From positions 1-44,281 of the forward strand of contig QKII01000490.1 of the NCBI GenBank assembly GCA_003249625.1: a DNA stretch of 44,281 nt, given 5' to 3'. The DNA is from Propionivibrio sp. Lineage in GTDB: Bacteria > Pseudomonadota > Gammaproteobacteria > Burkholderiales > Rhodocyclaceae. The notes under the pieces are model-generated. The model searched no databases. It worked only from the letters and a program-made list of their open reading frames with translations, and was not told the DNA's origin. The position numbers and the translations under genes are program-made. Below, piece by piece: positions 28,159-37,203 of this stretch (the stretch's first letter is position 1; the number at the start of each line of letters is the position of its first letter).

Positions 28159-29010
28159 ATGATGGACGATGAAGCGATTCCGCTCGATGCCGATGAATTG
28201 ATGCTGATGGGCGATCGCCTTGCGACGCTGCCGCCGGACGATGCAGAATGGGTCGGCCGCCTGTTCCAGGAATGTCTGCGGGCACGAATGCACGAAGCGC
28301 AGTTATTGGAAGACACGGCTGAGACCGACAGTCCTGTGACCGACGGCGGACACGAACTCGACACCCAATTGGCCCAAGTGGCTCTGGACGCTGCGGAATG
28401 GCTGAAGACGCTGTGGGATGTCGGCTACATGGGCTCGGCGAGCTTCCCGGCAAAGCCGCGCACCGACTTTCCCCATGTCGACCTCGAAGACGTCCTCAAG
28501 TCCTCGTTGTTCGCCAGGATTCGCGAAGGCAAGCGGCCGCTACCGTTTCCCCCGCCGACACGAAATGGACTGCCTTGGCACGATCTCGTTGAGGGCGAAA
28601 CCGAAGAACACGCTGTCACAGCAGAAATCATGGAGGACGGCGAGGGAGATGCACACAGAGCGCTCATTGAAGGCTGTCCTGACTGGCAGGTTGTCGAACA
28701 GACCGCACCTGCAAGCTCCTACGTCGTCCAGCATCGCGGCAAGGGCCCGCGCTTCGAACTTCGCGTCGATCCTTTTTTCTCGACCCTGAGGCGTGAAGCT
28801 CCGCGCTGGACGCGGGAGATTCTCCGCCAGGAGCGCGCCGGCGTGCGCAGCTTCATTCTCCGCTGGCTCAAAGCGGATGGAGAGTTGCTCGATGTTCCCC
28901 TGCGTGCAGCGACCTGGGAGCGTGCCGAGTCGGAAGCCGCTTACTGGATCGCCATGAACAGTCCGGAAATGTACGGTCAGGTCCGCTTCGAACGGATCGA
29001 GGCTGACTGA
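28159..29010 (+). CDS. conserved hypothetical protein, 283 aa
   Basis: I do not recognise this gene. It encodes 283 aa with no signal peptide or membrane helix and an acidic N-terminal half (DDEAIPLDADELMLMGDRL, a helical region 55-110), then a region rich in charged residues and strand-like segments (FELRVDPFFSTLRRE, FILRWLKADGELLDVPLR). It may be a lineage-specific cytoplasmic protein. ATG 28159 follows CTGAGGAC; an adjacent ATG at 28162 is equally possible. It lies 16 bp after queC, so it is co-transcribed, and it ends 9 bp from the convergent murB stop. Confidence 0.75.
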   Translation: MMDDEAIPLDADELMLMGDRLATLPPDDAEWVGRLFQECLRARMHEAQLLEDTAETDSPVTDGGHELDTQLAQVALDAAEWLKTLWDVGYMGSASFPAKPRTDFPHVDLEDVLKSSLFARIREGKRPLPFPPPTRNGLPWHDLVEGETEEHAVTAEIMEDGEGDAHRALIEGCPDWQVVEQTAPASSYVVQHRGKGPRFELRVDPFFSTLRREAPRWTREILRQERAGVRSFILRWLKADGELLDVPLRAATWERAESEAAYWIAMNSPEMYGQVRFERIEAD

Positions 29011-29019
29011 ATCAGCGTT

Positions 29020-30066
29020 CTATAGGAAAACAGGTTCTGGCGTCAGCGCCACGCCGAATTTTTCCCGGACATCGCGCTGCACTGCCTGCATCAGCGCGAT
29101 GACATCGGCGCCCGTCGCACCACCGCGGTTGACCAGTACTAGAGCCTGCTTTTCGTACATGCCTGCCGGTCCCAGATCGCGCCCCTTCCAGCCGGCCTGA
29201 TCGACCAGCCAGCCTGCGGCGAGTTTGACGCGACCGTCGGGCTGCGGGTAATGCGGCAGCGCCGGACAGGCCGCAAGCAGGTCTTTAGCCGTTGCATTAT
29301 CGACGACGGGATTGTGGAAAAAACTGCCGGCATTCGGAATCCGGTCAGGATCTGGCAGTTTGCGCTGACGCACGGCAATCACCGCATCGGCAATCTGACG
29401 TGCATCGGGCGTTGAAATGCCGCGTGCGCCAAGCTCGTTAACGATGTCAGCGTAACCGGTGACAGCCTGCCAATACTTTGGCAAACGAAAAGTGACATCG
29501 GTAATGACGAAGCGCCCGTCGAGATGCCAGCCTTCCTGCTTGAAAACGCTGTCGCGATAGCCAAAGCGGCAGGCACCGCGATCGAAACGTACCGTCTCGC
29601 CGGTCTGCATGTCGAACGCGGTCAGTGCATGAAAGCGATCACAGGCCTCCAGCCCGTAGGCGCCGATGTTCTGGATCGGCGCAGCGCCGACGGTCCCGGG
29701 AATCAGCGACAGGTTTTCCAGCCCTGGCCACCCCTGCGCCAGCGTCCATTGCACGAAATCGTGCCAGTTTTCGCCAGCACCGGCCCGCACGTACCACGCG
29801 TCGGCATCTTCAGCCACCAGCGCCCGACCGGTAAGGCCCATGTGCAGCACAAGACCGTCGAAATCGCCGGTCAGCACCAGATTGCTGCCGCCCCCAAGTA
29901 CGAAAAATCGACAATCGCTTGGCGCGTAGAAAGCGGTCAGCACCAGCAATTGCTCAGCCGAGGTGATCCGCGCATACAACGCCGCATGCGCTGGCAGAGC
30001 CAGTGTGTTGCGCGTACGGAGGCTGGCCTCGCGCTCGACGAAGCCAGGCCAATTCGCCGAATGCAT
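29020..30066 (-). CDS. murB: UDP-N-acetylenolpyruvoylglucosamine reductase MurB
   Basis: This encodes a 348-aa flavoenzyme that reduces UDP-GlcNAc-enolpyruvate to UDP-MurNAc in peptidoglycan synthesis. The FAD-binding motif [18 protein letters not shown], the [11 protein letters not shown] stretch and [11 protein letters not shown] with the catalytic Ser are all present, and the C terminus TPEPVFL carries the catalytic Glu. It is a type I MurB like that of E. coli by length and by the extended C-terminal part. ATG 30066 is 2 bp past the metH stop, so it is probably co-transcribed with metH and shares its riboswitch-controlled leader. Confidence 0.97.
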   Translation of the reverse strand: MHSANWPGFVEREASLRTRNTLALPAHAALYARITSAEQLLVLTAFYAPSDCRFFVLGGGSNLVLTGDFDGLVLHMGLTGRALVAEDADAWYVRAGAGENWHDFVQWTLAQGWPGLENLSLIPGTVGAAPIQNIGAYGLEACDRFHALTAFDMQTGETVRFDRGACRFGYRDSVFKQEGWHLDGRFVITDVTFRLPKYWQAVTGYADIVNELGARGISTPDARQIADAVIAVRQRKLPDPDRIPNAGSFFHNPVVDNATAKDLLAACPALPHYPQPDGRVKLAAGWLVDQAGWKGRDLGPAGMYEKQALVLVNRGGATGADVIALMQAVQRDVREKFGVALTPEPVFL

Positions 30067-30068
30067 CG

Positions 30069-33000
30069 TCAGAGCACCGGCGCCAGCCAGCGTTCAGCCT
30101 CGGCTACGCTCATGCCGGCACGCCCGGCCCAATCTTCCAGCTGATCGCGGCCGATCTTGCTGACCGCAAAATACTGCGCCTGCGGGTGCGCAAAGTAGAA
30201 ACCGGAAATCGCTGCCGCCGGCATCATGGCAAACGATTCTGTCAGCGCCATTCCGGCGTTGGCCGGCGCGTCGAGCAGCTTGAACAGATCGCCCTTGGCC
30301 GTGTGGTCGGGACATGCCGGATAGCCCGGTGCCGGACGGATGCCGAGGTATTTCTCGCGTATCAATGCCTCGTTGTCGAGTTGCTCGTCGGCAGCATAGC
30401 CCCAGTAATCGCGACGAACCTGTGCGTGCAACCATTCCGCGCAGGCTTCAGCAAGGCGATCAGCCAAGGCTTTGAGCATGATCGCGTGATAGTCGTCGTG
30501 CGCGGCTTCAAACTCGGCCAGCTTCTTCTCGATTCCGATGCCTGCCGTTACGGCAAAGGCACCGACCCAATCGGGCGTTCCTTTGCCCGCGACAAAATCG
30601 GAGAGACAGTAGTGCGGCTTGCCTGTCGGACGCTCGTGCTGCTGACGCAGGTTGTGCGAGACCATTTGCACCTGCTGGCGCGACTCGTCTGCGTAGATCT
30701 CGATGTCGTCACCGACCGCGTTGGCTGGATAGATGCCAAACACTGCATTGGCGGTAAGCCACTTTTCCTTGACAATCTTTTCCAGCATCGCCTTGCCATC
30801 GGCGAATACGGAACGCGCCGTTTCTCCGACCGCCGCGTCATCAAGAATTTTGGGAAATGATCCAGACAGATCCCAGGTCTGGAAGAACGGAGCCCAGTCA
30901 ATGTACCCGGCCAGTGTCGCCAGGTCGACCTCGCGCAGCACGTGCAACCCTGGCTTGGCCGGCACCGTCGGGCGATACCCCGCATCGCCGTTCCACTTGA
31001 AGGCGTTCTGGCGTGCCGCTTCGAGTGAAACAAGCGCCTGCGGCTTCTTGTTGGCGTGCTGCTCGCGGATGCGCGCGTAATCAGCGGCAATTTCCTTTTT
31101 GTAGCCTTCTGATTGCTCCACAGACAGCAAACGTGTCACGACACCGACCGCACGCGACGCATCGGGTATGTAGATTACCGTCCCGTCATACGCCGGCGCG
31201 ATCTTGATCGCTGTATGCGCGCGACTCGTCGTGGCGCCGCCAATCAACAACGGGATCGAGAACCCTTGCCGCTTCATTTCCGAGGCCACATGGACCATTT
31301 CGTCGAGCGACGGCGTGATAAGCCCCGACAAACCGATCGCCTGAACATCATGTGCTTTCGCCGTTTCCAAGATCTTCTCGCACGGCACCATGACGCCGAT
31401 ATCGATGACTTCGTAGCCGTTGCAGCCGAGGACGACGCTGACGATGTTCTTGCCGATATCGTGCACGTCGCCCTTGACCGTGGCCATCAGGACCTTGCCC
31501 TTGCTGGCCGCACCGGTACGCCGCTTTTCTTCTTCGATGAAGGGGATCAGGTGCGCCACGGCCTGCTTCATGACACGCGCCGACTTTACCACCTGCGGCA
31601 GGAACATCTTGCCGGCGCCGAACAGGTCGCCGACGACGTTCATGCCGCTCATCAACGGCCCTTCGATAACCGACAGCGGCGGCTTGCCGGCAGCTTCCAG
31701 CGCGGCGCGGCATTCCTCTGTGTCGGCGACGACGAATTCGGTGATGCCCTTGACCAGCGCGTGTTCCAGCCGCTTCTCGACCGACAGTTCACGCCAGCTC
31801 AGGTCCGGCCCGCTTTCCTTCGCTTTGCCTTCCTTCACCGTTTGCGCGAATTCAACCAGCGCTTCGCCGGCCTCCGGCGACTGGTTCAGAACCACCGCTT
31901 CGACCTTCTCGCGCAGCACCGGATCGAGGTCGTCGTAGATGCCGACCATGCCGGCGTTGACGATGCCCATCGACAGCCCGGCCTTGACCGCGTGGTAAAG
32001 GAACACGGTGTGGATCGCCTCGCGCACCGGGTCGTTGCCGCGGAACGAGAAGGAGACGTTAGAGACGCCGCCGGAAATCTGCGCGTGCGGCAGGTTGGCA
32101 CGAATCCAGCGGCAGGCCTCGATGAAATCGACAGCGTAGTTGTTGTGCTCCTCGATCCCGGTGGCGATGGCGAAGATGTTCGGGTCGAAAATGATGTCTT
32201 CGGCCGGGAAGTCAATGCTTGTCAGCAGCTTGTAGGCCCGCTCGCAAATTTCTATCTTGCGTGCGTAGGTGTCGGCCTGGCCTTTTTCGTCGAAGGCCAT
32301 GATGATCACCGCGGCGCCGTAACGGCGCGCCAGCTTCGCCTGCGCAACGAAATTCGCCTCGCCTTCTTTCATCGAGATCGAGTTGACGATGCCCTTGCCC
32401 TGGATGCATTTCAGGCCGGCCTCGATAATTTCCCACTTCGACGAGTCGATCATGATCGGCACGCGCGAAATGTCGGGTTCCGAAGCGATCAACTTGAGGA
32501 AGCGGTCCATCGCCGCCTTCCCGTCGAGCATCGCGTCGTCCATGTTGATGTCGATCACCTGCGCGCCGTTCTCGACCTGCTGCCGTGCGACGGCCAACGC
32601 ATCGTCGAAGCGGCCTTCGAGAATCATCCGGGCAAACGCCTTCGAGCCGGTAACGTTAGTCCGCTCGCCAACGTTGACGAACAAGGACTCCGGACCAACG
32701 TTGAATGGCTCCAGCCCCGAAAGGCGCAGTTTCTTCTCTATGGCCGGAATTGTGCGCGGCGTAATCGCAGCCACCTTTCGCGCGATGGCAGCAATGTGGT
32801 CCGGAGAGGTACCGCAGCAACCGCCAACGATGTTCACAAATCCGTGCGCGGCCCAGTCGGCAATCTCTTCTGCCAGCATGTCCGGCGTCTCGTCGTAGCC
32901 GCCGAAAGCGTTCGGGAGACCGGCGTTCGGGTGCGCCGAAACGTAGCAGTCGCAGACGCGCGAAAGTTCCTCGACGTACTGGCGCAGTTCCTTGGCGCCC

Positions 33001-33749
33001 AGCGCACAGTTGAGACCGAACGACAGCGGCCGGATGTGCGCGAGCGAGTTCCAGAAGGCTTCCGCCGTCTGGCCCGACAATGTGCGCCCGGACGCATCGG
33101 TGATCGTGCCGGAAATCATCACCGGCCAGCGACGGCCGGTGGTTTCGAAGAATTGCTCAATGGCGAACAGCGCTGCCTTGGCATTGAGCGTGTCGAAGAC
33201 AGTTTCGACGAGCAGGATGTCGGCACCGCCATCGGTCAGGCCGCGAATCGCCTCGGTGTATGAGACGACCAGATCGTCAAAGCTGACGTTGCGATAGCCG
33301 GGATCGTTAACGTCCGGCGAGATCGATGCAGTACGCGAGGTTGGCCCGACTACACCGGCAACGAAGCGCGGCTTGGCCGCATCCTTCGCAGTGAATTCGT
33401 CGCAGACCTCACGAGCCAGCTTCGCGCCGGCGACGTTCAGCTCATAGACGATTGATTCGAGGTGATAGTCAGCCTGCGAGAGCGAGGTGGCGTTAAAGGT
33501 GCAGGTTTCGAGGATGTCGGCACCGGCAGCTAGATACTCTGCGTGTATGCCGCGAATCACTTCGGGCTTGGTCAGCAGCAACAGATCATTGTTGCCTTTG
33601 AGATCGTGCGGATGATCGGCGAAGCGCGTCCCACGATAATCGGCTTCCTGCAGGTTGTGCCGTTGGATCATTGTTCCCATCGCACCATCGAGGATGAGCA
33701 AGCGTTGTTGCAACAGGGAAGTGAGTTCGGCGGTGCGGTCTGGCTGCAT
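30069..33749 (-). CDS. metH: cobalamin-dependent methionine synthase
   Basis: This encodes a 1226-aa modular enzyme that methylates homocysteine with 5-methyltetrahydrofolate. The modules occur in the standard order: homocysteine domain with zinc-binding [11 protein letters not shown], pterin-binding domain ([18 protein letters not shown]), cap, cobalamin domain with [21 protein letters not shown] (the His displaces dimethylbenzimidazole), and the C-terminal reactivation domain with [16 protein letters not shown] 33749 follows TGAGGTTTTTC, a good site; an in-frame TTG at 33761 is less likely. The leader carries a SAM-II-type riboswitch and a terminator, so SAM feedback is expected. murB follows directly. 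Confidence 0.98.
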   Translation of the reverse strand: MQPDRTAELTSLLQQRLLILDGAMGTMIQRHNLQEADYRGTRFADHPHDLKGNNDLLLLTKPEVIRGIHAEYLAAGADILETCTFNATSLSQADYHLESIVYELNVAGAKLAREVCDEFTAKDAAKPRFVAGVVGPTSRTASISPDVNDPGYRNVSFDDLVVSYTEAIRGLTDGGADILLVETVFDTLNAKAALFAIEQFFETTGRRWPVMISGTITDASGRTLSGQTAEAFWNSLAHIRPLSFGLNCALGAKELRQYVEELSRVCDCYVSAHPNAGLPNAFGGYDETPDMLAEEIADWAAHGFVNIVGGCCGTSPDHIAAIARKVAAITPRTIPAIEKKLRLSGLEPFNVGPESLFVNVGERTNVTGSKAFARMILEGRFDDALAVARQQVENGAQVIDINMDDAMLDGKAAMDRFLKLIASEPDISRVPIMIDSSKWEIIEAGLKCIQGKGIVNSISMKEGEANFVAQAKLARRYGAAVIIMAFDEKGQADTYARKIEICERAYKLLTSIDFPAEDIIFDPNIFAIATGIEEHNNYAVDFIEACRWIRANLPHAQISGGVSNVSFSFRGNDPVREAIHTVFLYHAVKAGLSMGIVNAGMVGIYDDLDPVLREKVEAVVLNQSPEAGEALVEFAQTVKEGKAKESGPDLSWRELSVEKRLEHALVKGITEFVVADTEECRAALEAAGKPPLSVIEGPLMSGMNVVGDLFGAGKMFLPQVVKSARVMKQAVAHLIPFIEEEKRRTGAASKGKVLMATVKGDVHDIGKNIVSVVLGCNGYEVIDIGVMVPCEKILETAKAHDVQAIGLSGLITPSLDEMVHVASEMKRQGFSIPLLIGGATTSRAHTAIKIAPAYDGTVIYIPDASRAVGVVTRLLSVEQSEGYKKEIAADYARIREQHANKKPQALVSLEAARQNAFKWNGDAGYRPTVPAKPGLHVLREVDLATLAGYIDWAPFFQTWDLSGSFPKILDDAAVGETARSVFADGKAMLEKIVKEKWLTANAVFGIYPANAVGDDIEIYADESRQQVQMVSHNLRQQHERPTGKPHYCLSDFVAGKGTPDWVGAFAVTAGIGIEKKLAEFEAAHDDYHAIMLKALADRLAEACAEWLHAQVRRDYWGYAADEQLDNEALIREKYLGIRPAPGYPACPDHTAKGDLFKLLDAPANAGMALTESFAMMPAAAISGFYFAHPQAQYFAVSKIGRDQLEDWAGRAGMSVAEAERWLAPVL

Positions 33750-33760
33750 GAAAAACCTCA

Positions 33761-33800
33761 AAAAGAAAAAACCCGTTCAGCAAAGTCAGCGAACGGGTTT
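33761..33800 (-). terminator. intrinsic terminator (attenuator) in the metH leader
   Basis: On the minus strand AAACCCGTTC (33800-33791) pairs perfectly with GAACGGGTTT (33778-33769), followed by T-rich sequence to 33761. It lies between the metH promoter and its ribosome site, so it can act only as a conditional terminator. Five bases of the riboswitch 3' end (GCGGG, 33826-33822) can pair with CCCGT of its 5' arm (33797-33793), a possible antiterminator. Confidence 0.85.
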
Positions 33801-33819
33801 CGGCAAATTCATCGAATCA

Positions 33820-33877
33820 CGCCCGCTTTAGCCAGATTTGTAACGCGCCTGCAAGCTGAACTTCAAATCGGCGCGGC
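33820..33877 (-). ncRNA. SAM-II-type riboswitch upstream of metH
   Basis: Read on the minus strand, CGCGCC (33875-33870) pairs with GGCGCG (33849-33844) to form P1. The loop opens with GATTTGAAG, and a TTGCA stretch precedes the P1 3' strand. After it comes ACAAATCTGGCTAAAGCGGG. Order and wording match the SAM-II aptamer as I remember it from metX leaders: CGCGCU, GAUUUAA, UUGCA, AGCGCG, AUAAAU, AGCUAAA and a terminal GGG. SAM-II binds S-adenosylmethionine in an H-type pseudoknot. With a promoter before it and a terminator after it, it should switch off metH-murB when SAM is plentiful. Confidence 0.85.
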
Positions 33878-33904
33878 CCCGGCGACGAGCCGGAAAGAGG
33901 CCCG

Positions 33905-33933
33905 AATCTACGCGCCAAGCCTTTGATTGTCAA
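33905..33933 (-). promoter_or_regulatory. sigma-70 promoter of metH-murB
   Basis: On the minus strand TTGACA (33933-33928) and TAGATT (33910-33905) are separated by exactly 17 bp, a strong match to consensus. Transcription would start near 33898, about 20 nt before the riboswitch. The promoter lies just past the stop of the BamE-like gene, so metH is independently transcribed. Confidence 0.85.
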
Positions 33934-33947
33934 TATTTACGGACGAA

Positions 33948-34439
33948 TCAACTGCCCGAAATTGGCATGTAATGGGTACCCGTCCGTGTAACATGCCCCT
34001 GCTCATTAAAATACACGTCGAAGAAGTAGTCGTAGGAATTCTCCGATTTCGTTTTCCAATCCCAGACGTATTCCCGCTTCAGCGAAAAATACTGTTCGCT
34101 GGCAGGCTGACCAAGCAGGCGACGGATTTGGTCGCGGGTCATGCCTTCCTTCACCCTGGCGAAGTTCTCCTCGGTCAACACCTGCCTGACCTTGCGCAGG
34201 ATCCCGTCCGGACCGAAGTCGATCATGTAGTTAACTACACCATTCGGTGTGCGCGGGTATTCCAAGGTGACTGAGCCATCACTGTCCAGCCACTCCATCG
34301 TCGGCGGCCCCATGATCTCGCGCGTTTCGGTCATTGTGGTAATTCCGGGCTTAAGCTTTTCGAACTTGACGCTGTCACAGCCCGGCAGAAGGATGGCAAG
34401 AAGCCCGGACAAGAATCCCACGAGCAGTATCCTGATCAT
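33948..34439 (-). CDS. BamE/SmpA-OmlA-like outer-membrane lipoprotein
   Basis: This encodes 163 aa with a lipoprotein signal ending LLPGC (Cys21). The mature part looks like two copies of the SmpA/OmlA fold: KLKPGITTMTETREIMGPPTMEW and VKEGMTRDQIRRLLGQPASEQYF, each followed by strand-rich sequence (VWDWKTK, DVYFNEQGHVTRTG). BamE itself has one such domain and assists the BAM complex, so this is a related lipoprotein rather than certainly BamE. It is 8 bp downstream of the DUF4197 gene on the same strand. Confidence 0.85.
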   Translation of the reverse strand: MIRILLVGFLSGLLAILLPGCDSVKFEKLKPGITTMTETREIMGPPTMEWLDSDGSVTLEYPRTPNGVVNYMIDFGPDGILRKVRQVLTEENFARVKEGMTRDQIRRLLGQPASEQYFSLKREYVWDWKTKSENSYDYFFDVYFNEQGHVTRTGTHYMPISGS

Positions 34440-34447
34440 TGATTGAT

Positions 34448-35155
34448 TTACTTCAACGCGCCGAAGACCTTTTTGAGCATCGCCGAGCCAGTGCCGATCG
34501 GGTCCTTGCGGATCGATTTTTCCTGTTCGGCAATCATCTTGAACAGGCCGTCCATGGCCTTTTGCGTGACGTAGGTATCGAGGTCGGCGTCTTTTTCGTC
34601 GAGCAACCCGAGCTTGGCCGCCTGACCGGCGTACTGGTTGTACTGCCCCGCGAGATCGACCTTCGCGGTAGCCTGCTTGACGATCGGCAGGAATTTGGCG
34701 GCGATGTCCTTCGACGTCGTGCGCTTGAAATATTGCGTTGCCGCATCTTCACCTCCGGCGAGGATGCCGCGCGCATCTTCAAAGCTCATCGACTTCACGG
34801 CATTGGTCAGGATCGGCTTGGCTTCGACCACGGCCATCTCGGCTGCACGATTCATCGTTTCGATCAGCTCGTCGGCCTGTTTCTTCATCCCGAAAGTGCG
34901 CATCGCCTTCTCCACCGAACGCAGTGAATCGGGCAACGGGATACGCACTCGCTTGTCGCTGAGGAAGCCATCTTTCTTGCCCAGTTGGCCGACAGCGATT
35001 TCAGCGCCGCGCGTCAGCGCTTCCTTAAGACCTGCGGCGGTATCACTGTTGGACAGGCTGTCGATACCGATAGCCATGGCGGTGCCGCCGAGAGAGAGGG
35101 AAAAGGCCAGCGACAGCGCAAGCAGTTTCTTGAAGGTAGACGAAACGAGTTGCAT
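34448..35155 (-). CDS. DUF4197 domain periplasmic protein
   Basis: This encodes 235 aa. A signal peptide (about 1-28, LGGTAMA) is followed by an almost entirely helical domain of the DUF4197 family: GLKEALTRGAEIAVGQLGKKDGFL, VRIPLPDSLRSVEKAMRTFGM and the C-terminal ending IGTGSAMLKKVFG are the signatures. Function is unknown. It precedes the BamE-like lipoprotein by 8 bp, suggesting a small envelope operon, and follows the glrK-qseG-glrR block with a 77-bp gap. Confidence 0.9.
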   Translation of the reverse strand: MQLVSSTFKKLLALSLAFSLSLGGTAMAIGIDSLSNSDTAAGLKEALTRGAEIAVGQLGKKDGFLSDKRVRIPLPDSLRSVEKAMRTFGMKKQADELIETMNRAAEMAVVEAKPILTNAVKSMSFEDARGILAGGEDAATQYFKRTTSKDIAAKFLPIVKQATAKVDLAGQYNQYAGQAAKLGLLDEKDADLDTYVTQKAMDGLFKMIAEQEKSIRKDPIGTGSAMLKKVFGALK

Positions 35156-35232
35156 GGTGGAAACTCCGTTCAGGACAGAGGCTTACCTTACTCCGTTGGC
35201 GCCCTGGCCGACAAGCACGTCATGTCGAAAGA

Positions 35233-36624
35233 TCATGTTCCTGTGTCGCTGGCAACCTCACCGCTGCGGAACAGGCGTGGCGTGAGATCATATTTTTGCA
35301 GCAGACGATAGAACTCGGTGCGGTTGCGGTCCGCGATGCGCGCCGCATCGGCGACGTTACCGTCGGTCATCTTGAGCAACTGGGTCAGATAGTTGCGCTC
35401 GAAACGCTGTTTCGCCTCGGCATAGGTCAGGGTCTCCGTTCCCGGCGTACGCAGTGCGCGCTGGACCAGCGGCAGACTGATCAGTGATGTCGTGGCCAGT
35501 GCGCAGCACTGCTCGATGACGTTGTACAGCTGCCGGACGTTGCCCGGCCAGTTGGCCGTGGACAGCGCTTCAAGCGCCTCCGGAGCAATACCGGAGATCC
35601 CCTTGTCGTATTTTTTAACGAGCAGCTGCATGAAGTGGCTGGCCAAAAGGGGAATGTCTTCCCTCCGCTCGTCGAGGCGTGGCAAGGTCAGGGTAACCAC
35701 ATCGAGGCGGTAGTAGAGATCTTCGCGAAAAAGACCCTCGCTCATCGCCGCTTCCAGGTCGCGGTGGGTAGCGGAAAGCACGCGCACATCGACTGGATCG
35801 GCGCGCAGCGCTCCGACCGGGCGCACGGCCTGGTCCTGCAGCACGCGCAGCAGTTTGACCTGCAGGGCCAGCGGCATGTCACCGATCTCATCGAGGAACA
35901 GCGTGCCGCCGTCGGCGGCCTTGAACAGCCCCGTGTGTTCGCTGGTTGCGCCGGTAAATGCGCCGCGCACGTGGCCGAAGAGTTCCGATTCAAGCAACTG
36001 CTCTGGAATTGCGCCGCAGTTGATGGCAATGAAGGGGGCCTTGCTGCGCGGACTGGCACGGTGGATGGCACGGGCCAGAACTTCCTTGCCAGTGCCACTC
36101 TCGCCGCGAATCAGGATGCTGGCGTCGGTCGCAGCGACAACACGGGCCTCCTCCATCAGCTCCGCCATGCGCTGGCTGCGGAAAACCAGGCCGGCATGCC
36201 AGCCGCCGTCCGAGCCCCTCTCCGCATGACTGGGCGCGGGAGAGATGCGTAGCGCCAGCTGCACCTTCTCGAACAACAGCTTGCTGTCGAAAGGCTTGGT
36301 CAGGTAGCCAAAGACGCCTTCGGACATAGCCTGTACCGCGTCCGGAATGGTGCCGTGCGCAGTCAGCAGGATGACTGGCAGCGATGGCAGCGAGGCATGG
36401 ACCTCCCGAAAGAACGTCAACCCATCCTTGCCGGGCAGTCGGATGTCGCTAATGACCAGCTGAGGTTGCTCGACTGCTATACGTGACAACCCCTCCTCAG
36501 CGGACAGCGCGGTCGAGACACGGATGTCCCAGGCGCGCAGACGCATGGACAGCAGCCGGAGGATATCCGGATCGTCATCGATAACCAGGACATGGGCGGG
36601 GAATAGCTTGGGCAGATCGTTCAT
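35233..36624 (-). CDS. glrR: sigma-54-dependent response regulator GlrR (QseF-like)
   Basis: This encodes 463 aa: receiver domain with D60 (SDIRLPGKDG), AAA+ activator domain with Walker A GESGTGK (174-180) and GAFTGA (221-226), and a C-terminal Fis-type helix-turn-helix (DGNVADAARIADRNRTEFYRLL). The HTH wording NRTEFY is characteristic of GlrR/QseF. It forms a kinase-lipoprotein-regulator operon with glrK and the small lipoprotein, in the same order as in enterobacteria. In E. coli it activates glmY; here its target is open, and the bactofilin promoter nearby is one candidate. Confidence 0.93.
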   Translation of the reverse strand: MNDLPKLFPAHVLVIDDDPDILRLLSMRLRAWDIRVSTALSAEEGLSRIAVEQPQLVISDIRLPGKDGLTFFREVHASLPSLPVILLTAHGTIPDAVQAMSEGVFGYLTKPFDSKLLFEKVQLALRISPAPSHAERGSDGGWHAGLVFRSQRMAELMEEARVVAATDASILIRGESGTGKEVLARAIHRASPRSKAPFIAINCGAIPEQLLESELFGHVRGAFTGATSEHTGLFKAADGGTLFLDEIGDMPLALQVKLLRVLQDQAVRPVGALRADPVDVRVLSATHRDLEAAMSEGLFREDLYYRLDVVTLTLPRLDERREDIPLLASHFMQLLVKKYDKGISGIAPEALEALSTANWPGNVRQLYNVIEQCCALATTSLISLPLVQRALRTPGTETLTYAEAKQRFERNYLTQLLKMTDGNVADAARIADRNRTEFYRLLQKYDLTPRLFRSGEVASDTGT

Positions 36625-36631
36625 AAGGCGG

Positions 36632-37195
36632 TCATAAGGCCGGTTTTCCGGCGTTGGGACGAATGGGAATCGAGCGCTCGATGTCGGTCAACGCGTCGAT
36701 CTTTTCCTGCAGTTCATCGCGCTTGCGCTGGCTCTCCTTGAGTTGCTGGCCCAGGCGTTCGTTCTGGTTTTCAACGCGGAGACGCTCCTGGTATTGCGTG
36801 GCAAGCAGCTTGGCTAGCGGATGCAGGCTTGCTGCCTCGGGCACATGAGAGCGCAGCACGGTTTCGAGAATTGCCTGCGCGCGTGCCAGGTCGGTGGTCG
36901 TCCGAGGCATGCCGAAGAGCATCGCCTGCCGAACTTGCACGGACGGCGACGATGGCAGTCTGGTCAGCGTCTGTCGTTCGCGTGTCAGCTCGCCCGACGT
37001 CATGCTTTGCAGGAGGTGATAGTAGCCGAGCAGCGGCAGCATCGCGCTCTCATTGACCTGCACACGCACGACCGGCGCCGGCTCTGCGCCCTGCTCCTGC
37101 TCAAGCGGCAATGCGCCGCAGGCGGAAAGCAGGCTGGTCAGCACCAGCAACGGCCAGCGGCATGGCGGTGGACGATTCGGACGGTTCATCTTCAT
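36632..37195 (-). CDS. QseG-like lipoprotein between glrK and glrR
   Basis: This encodes 187 aa. The signal peptide ends SLLSAC, with the lipid-modified Cys at 26. The middle is helical (LGYYHLLQSMTSGELTRERQTL), and the end is a coiled coil (LRVENQNERLGQQLKESQ through KIDALTDIERS). By position and architecture it matches QseG, the outer-membrane lipoprotein that interacts with the QseE/GlrK kinase in E. coli. ATG 37195 or 37189 is likely; an upstream ATG at 37222 would overlap the kinase end. Confidence 0.82.
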   Translation of the reverse strand: MKMNRPNRPPPCRWPLLVLTSLLSACGALPLEQEQGAEPAPVVRVQVNESAMLPLLGYYHLLQSMTSGELTRERQTLTRLPSSPSVQVRQAMLFGMPRTTTDLARAQAILETVLRSHVPEAASLHPLAKLLATQYQERLRVENQNERLGQQLKESQRKRDELQEKIDALTDIERSIPIRPNAGKPAL

Positions 37196-37203
37196 GGCGG
37201 CAA

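Noticed and set aside
31113..33263. 716-codon open frame on the plus strand opposite metH
   Set aside because: It is a shadow of metH: composition is Arg/His/Asp-skewed and no domain is recognisable.
33820..33900. SAH riboswitch or cobalamin riboswitch before metH
   Set aside because: Both would make sense for metH, but the CCGAGG/AACGGCGCUC words of the SAH aptamer and the GCCACTG B12 box are absent, while the SAM-II order of elements is present.
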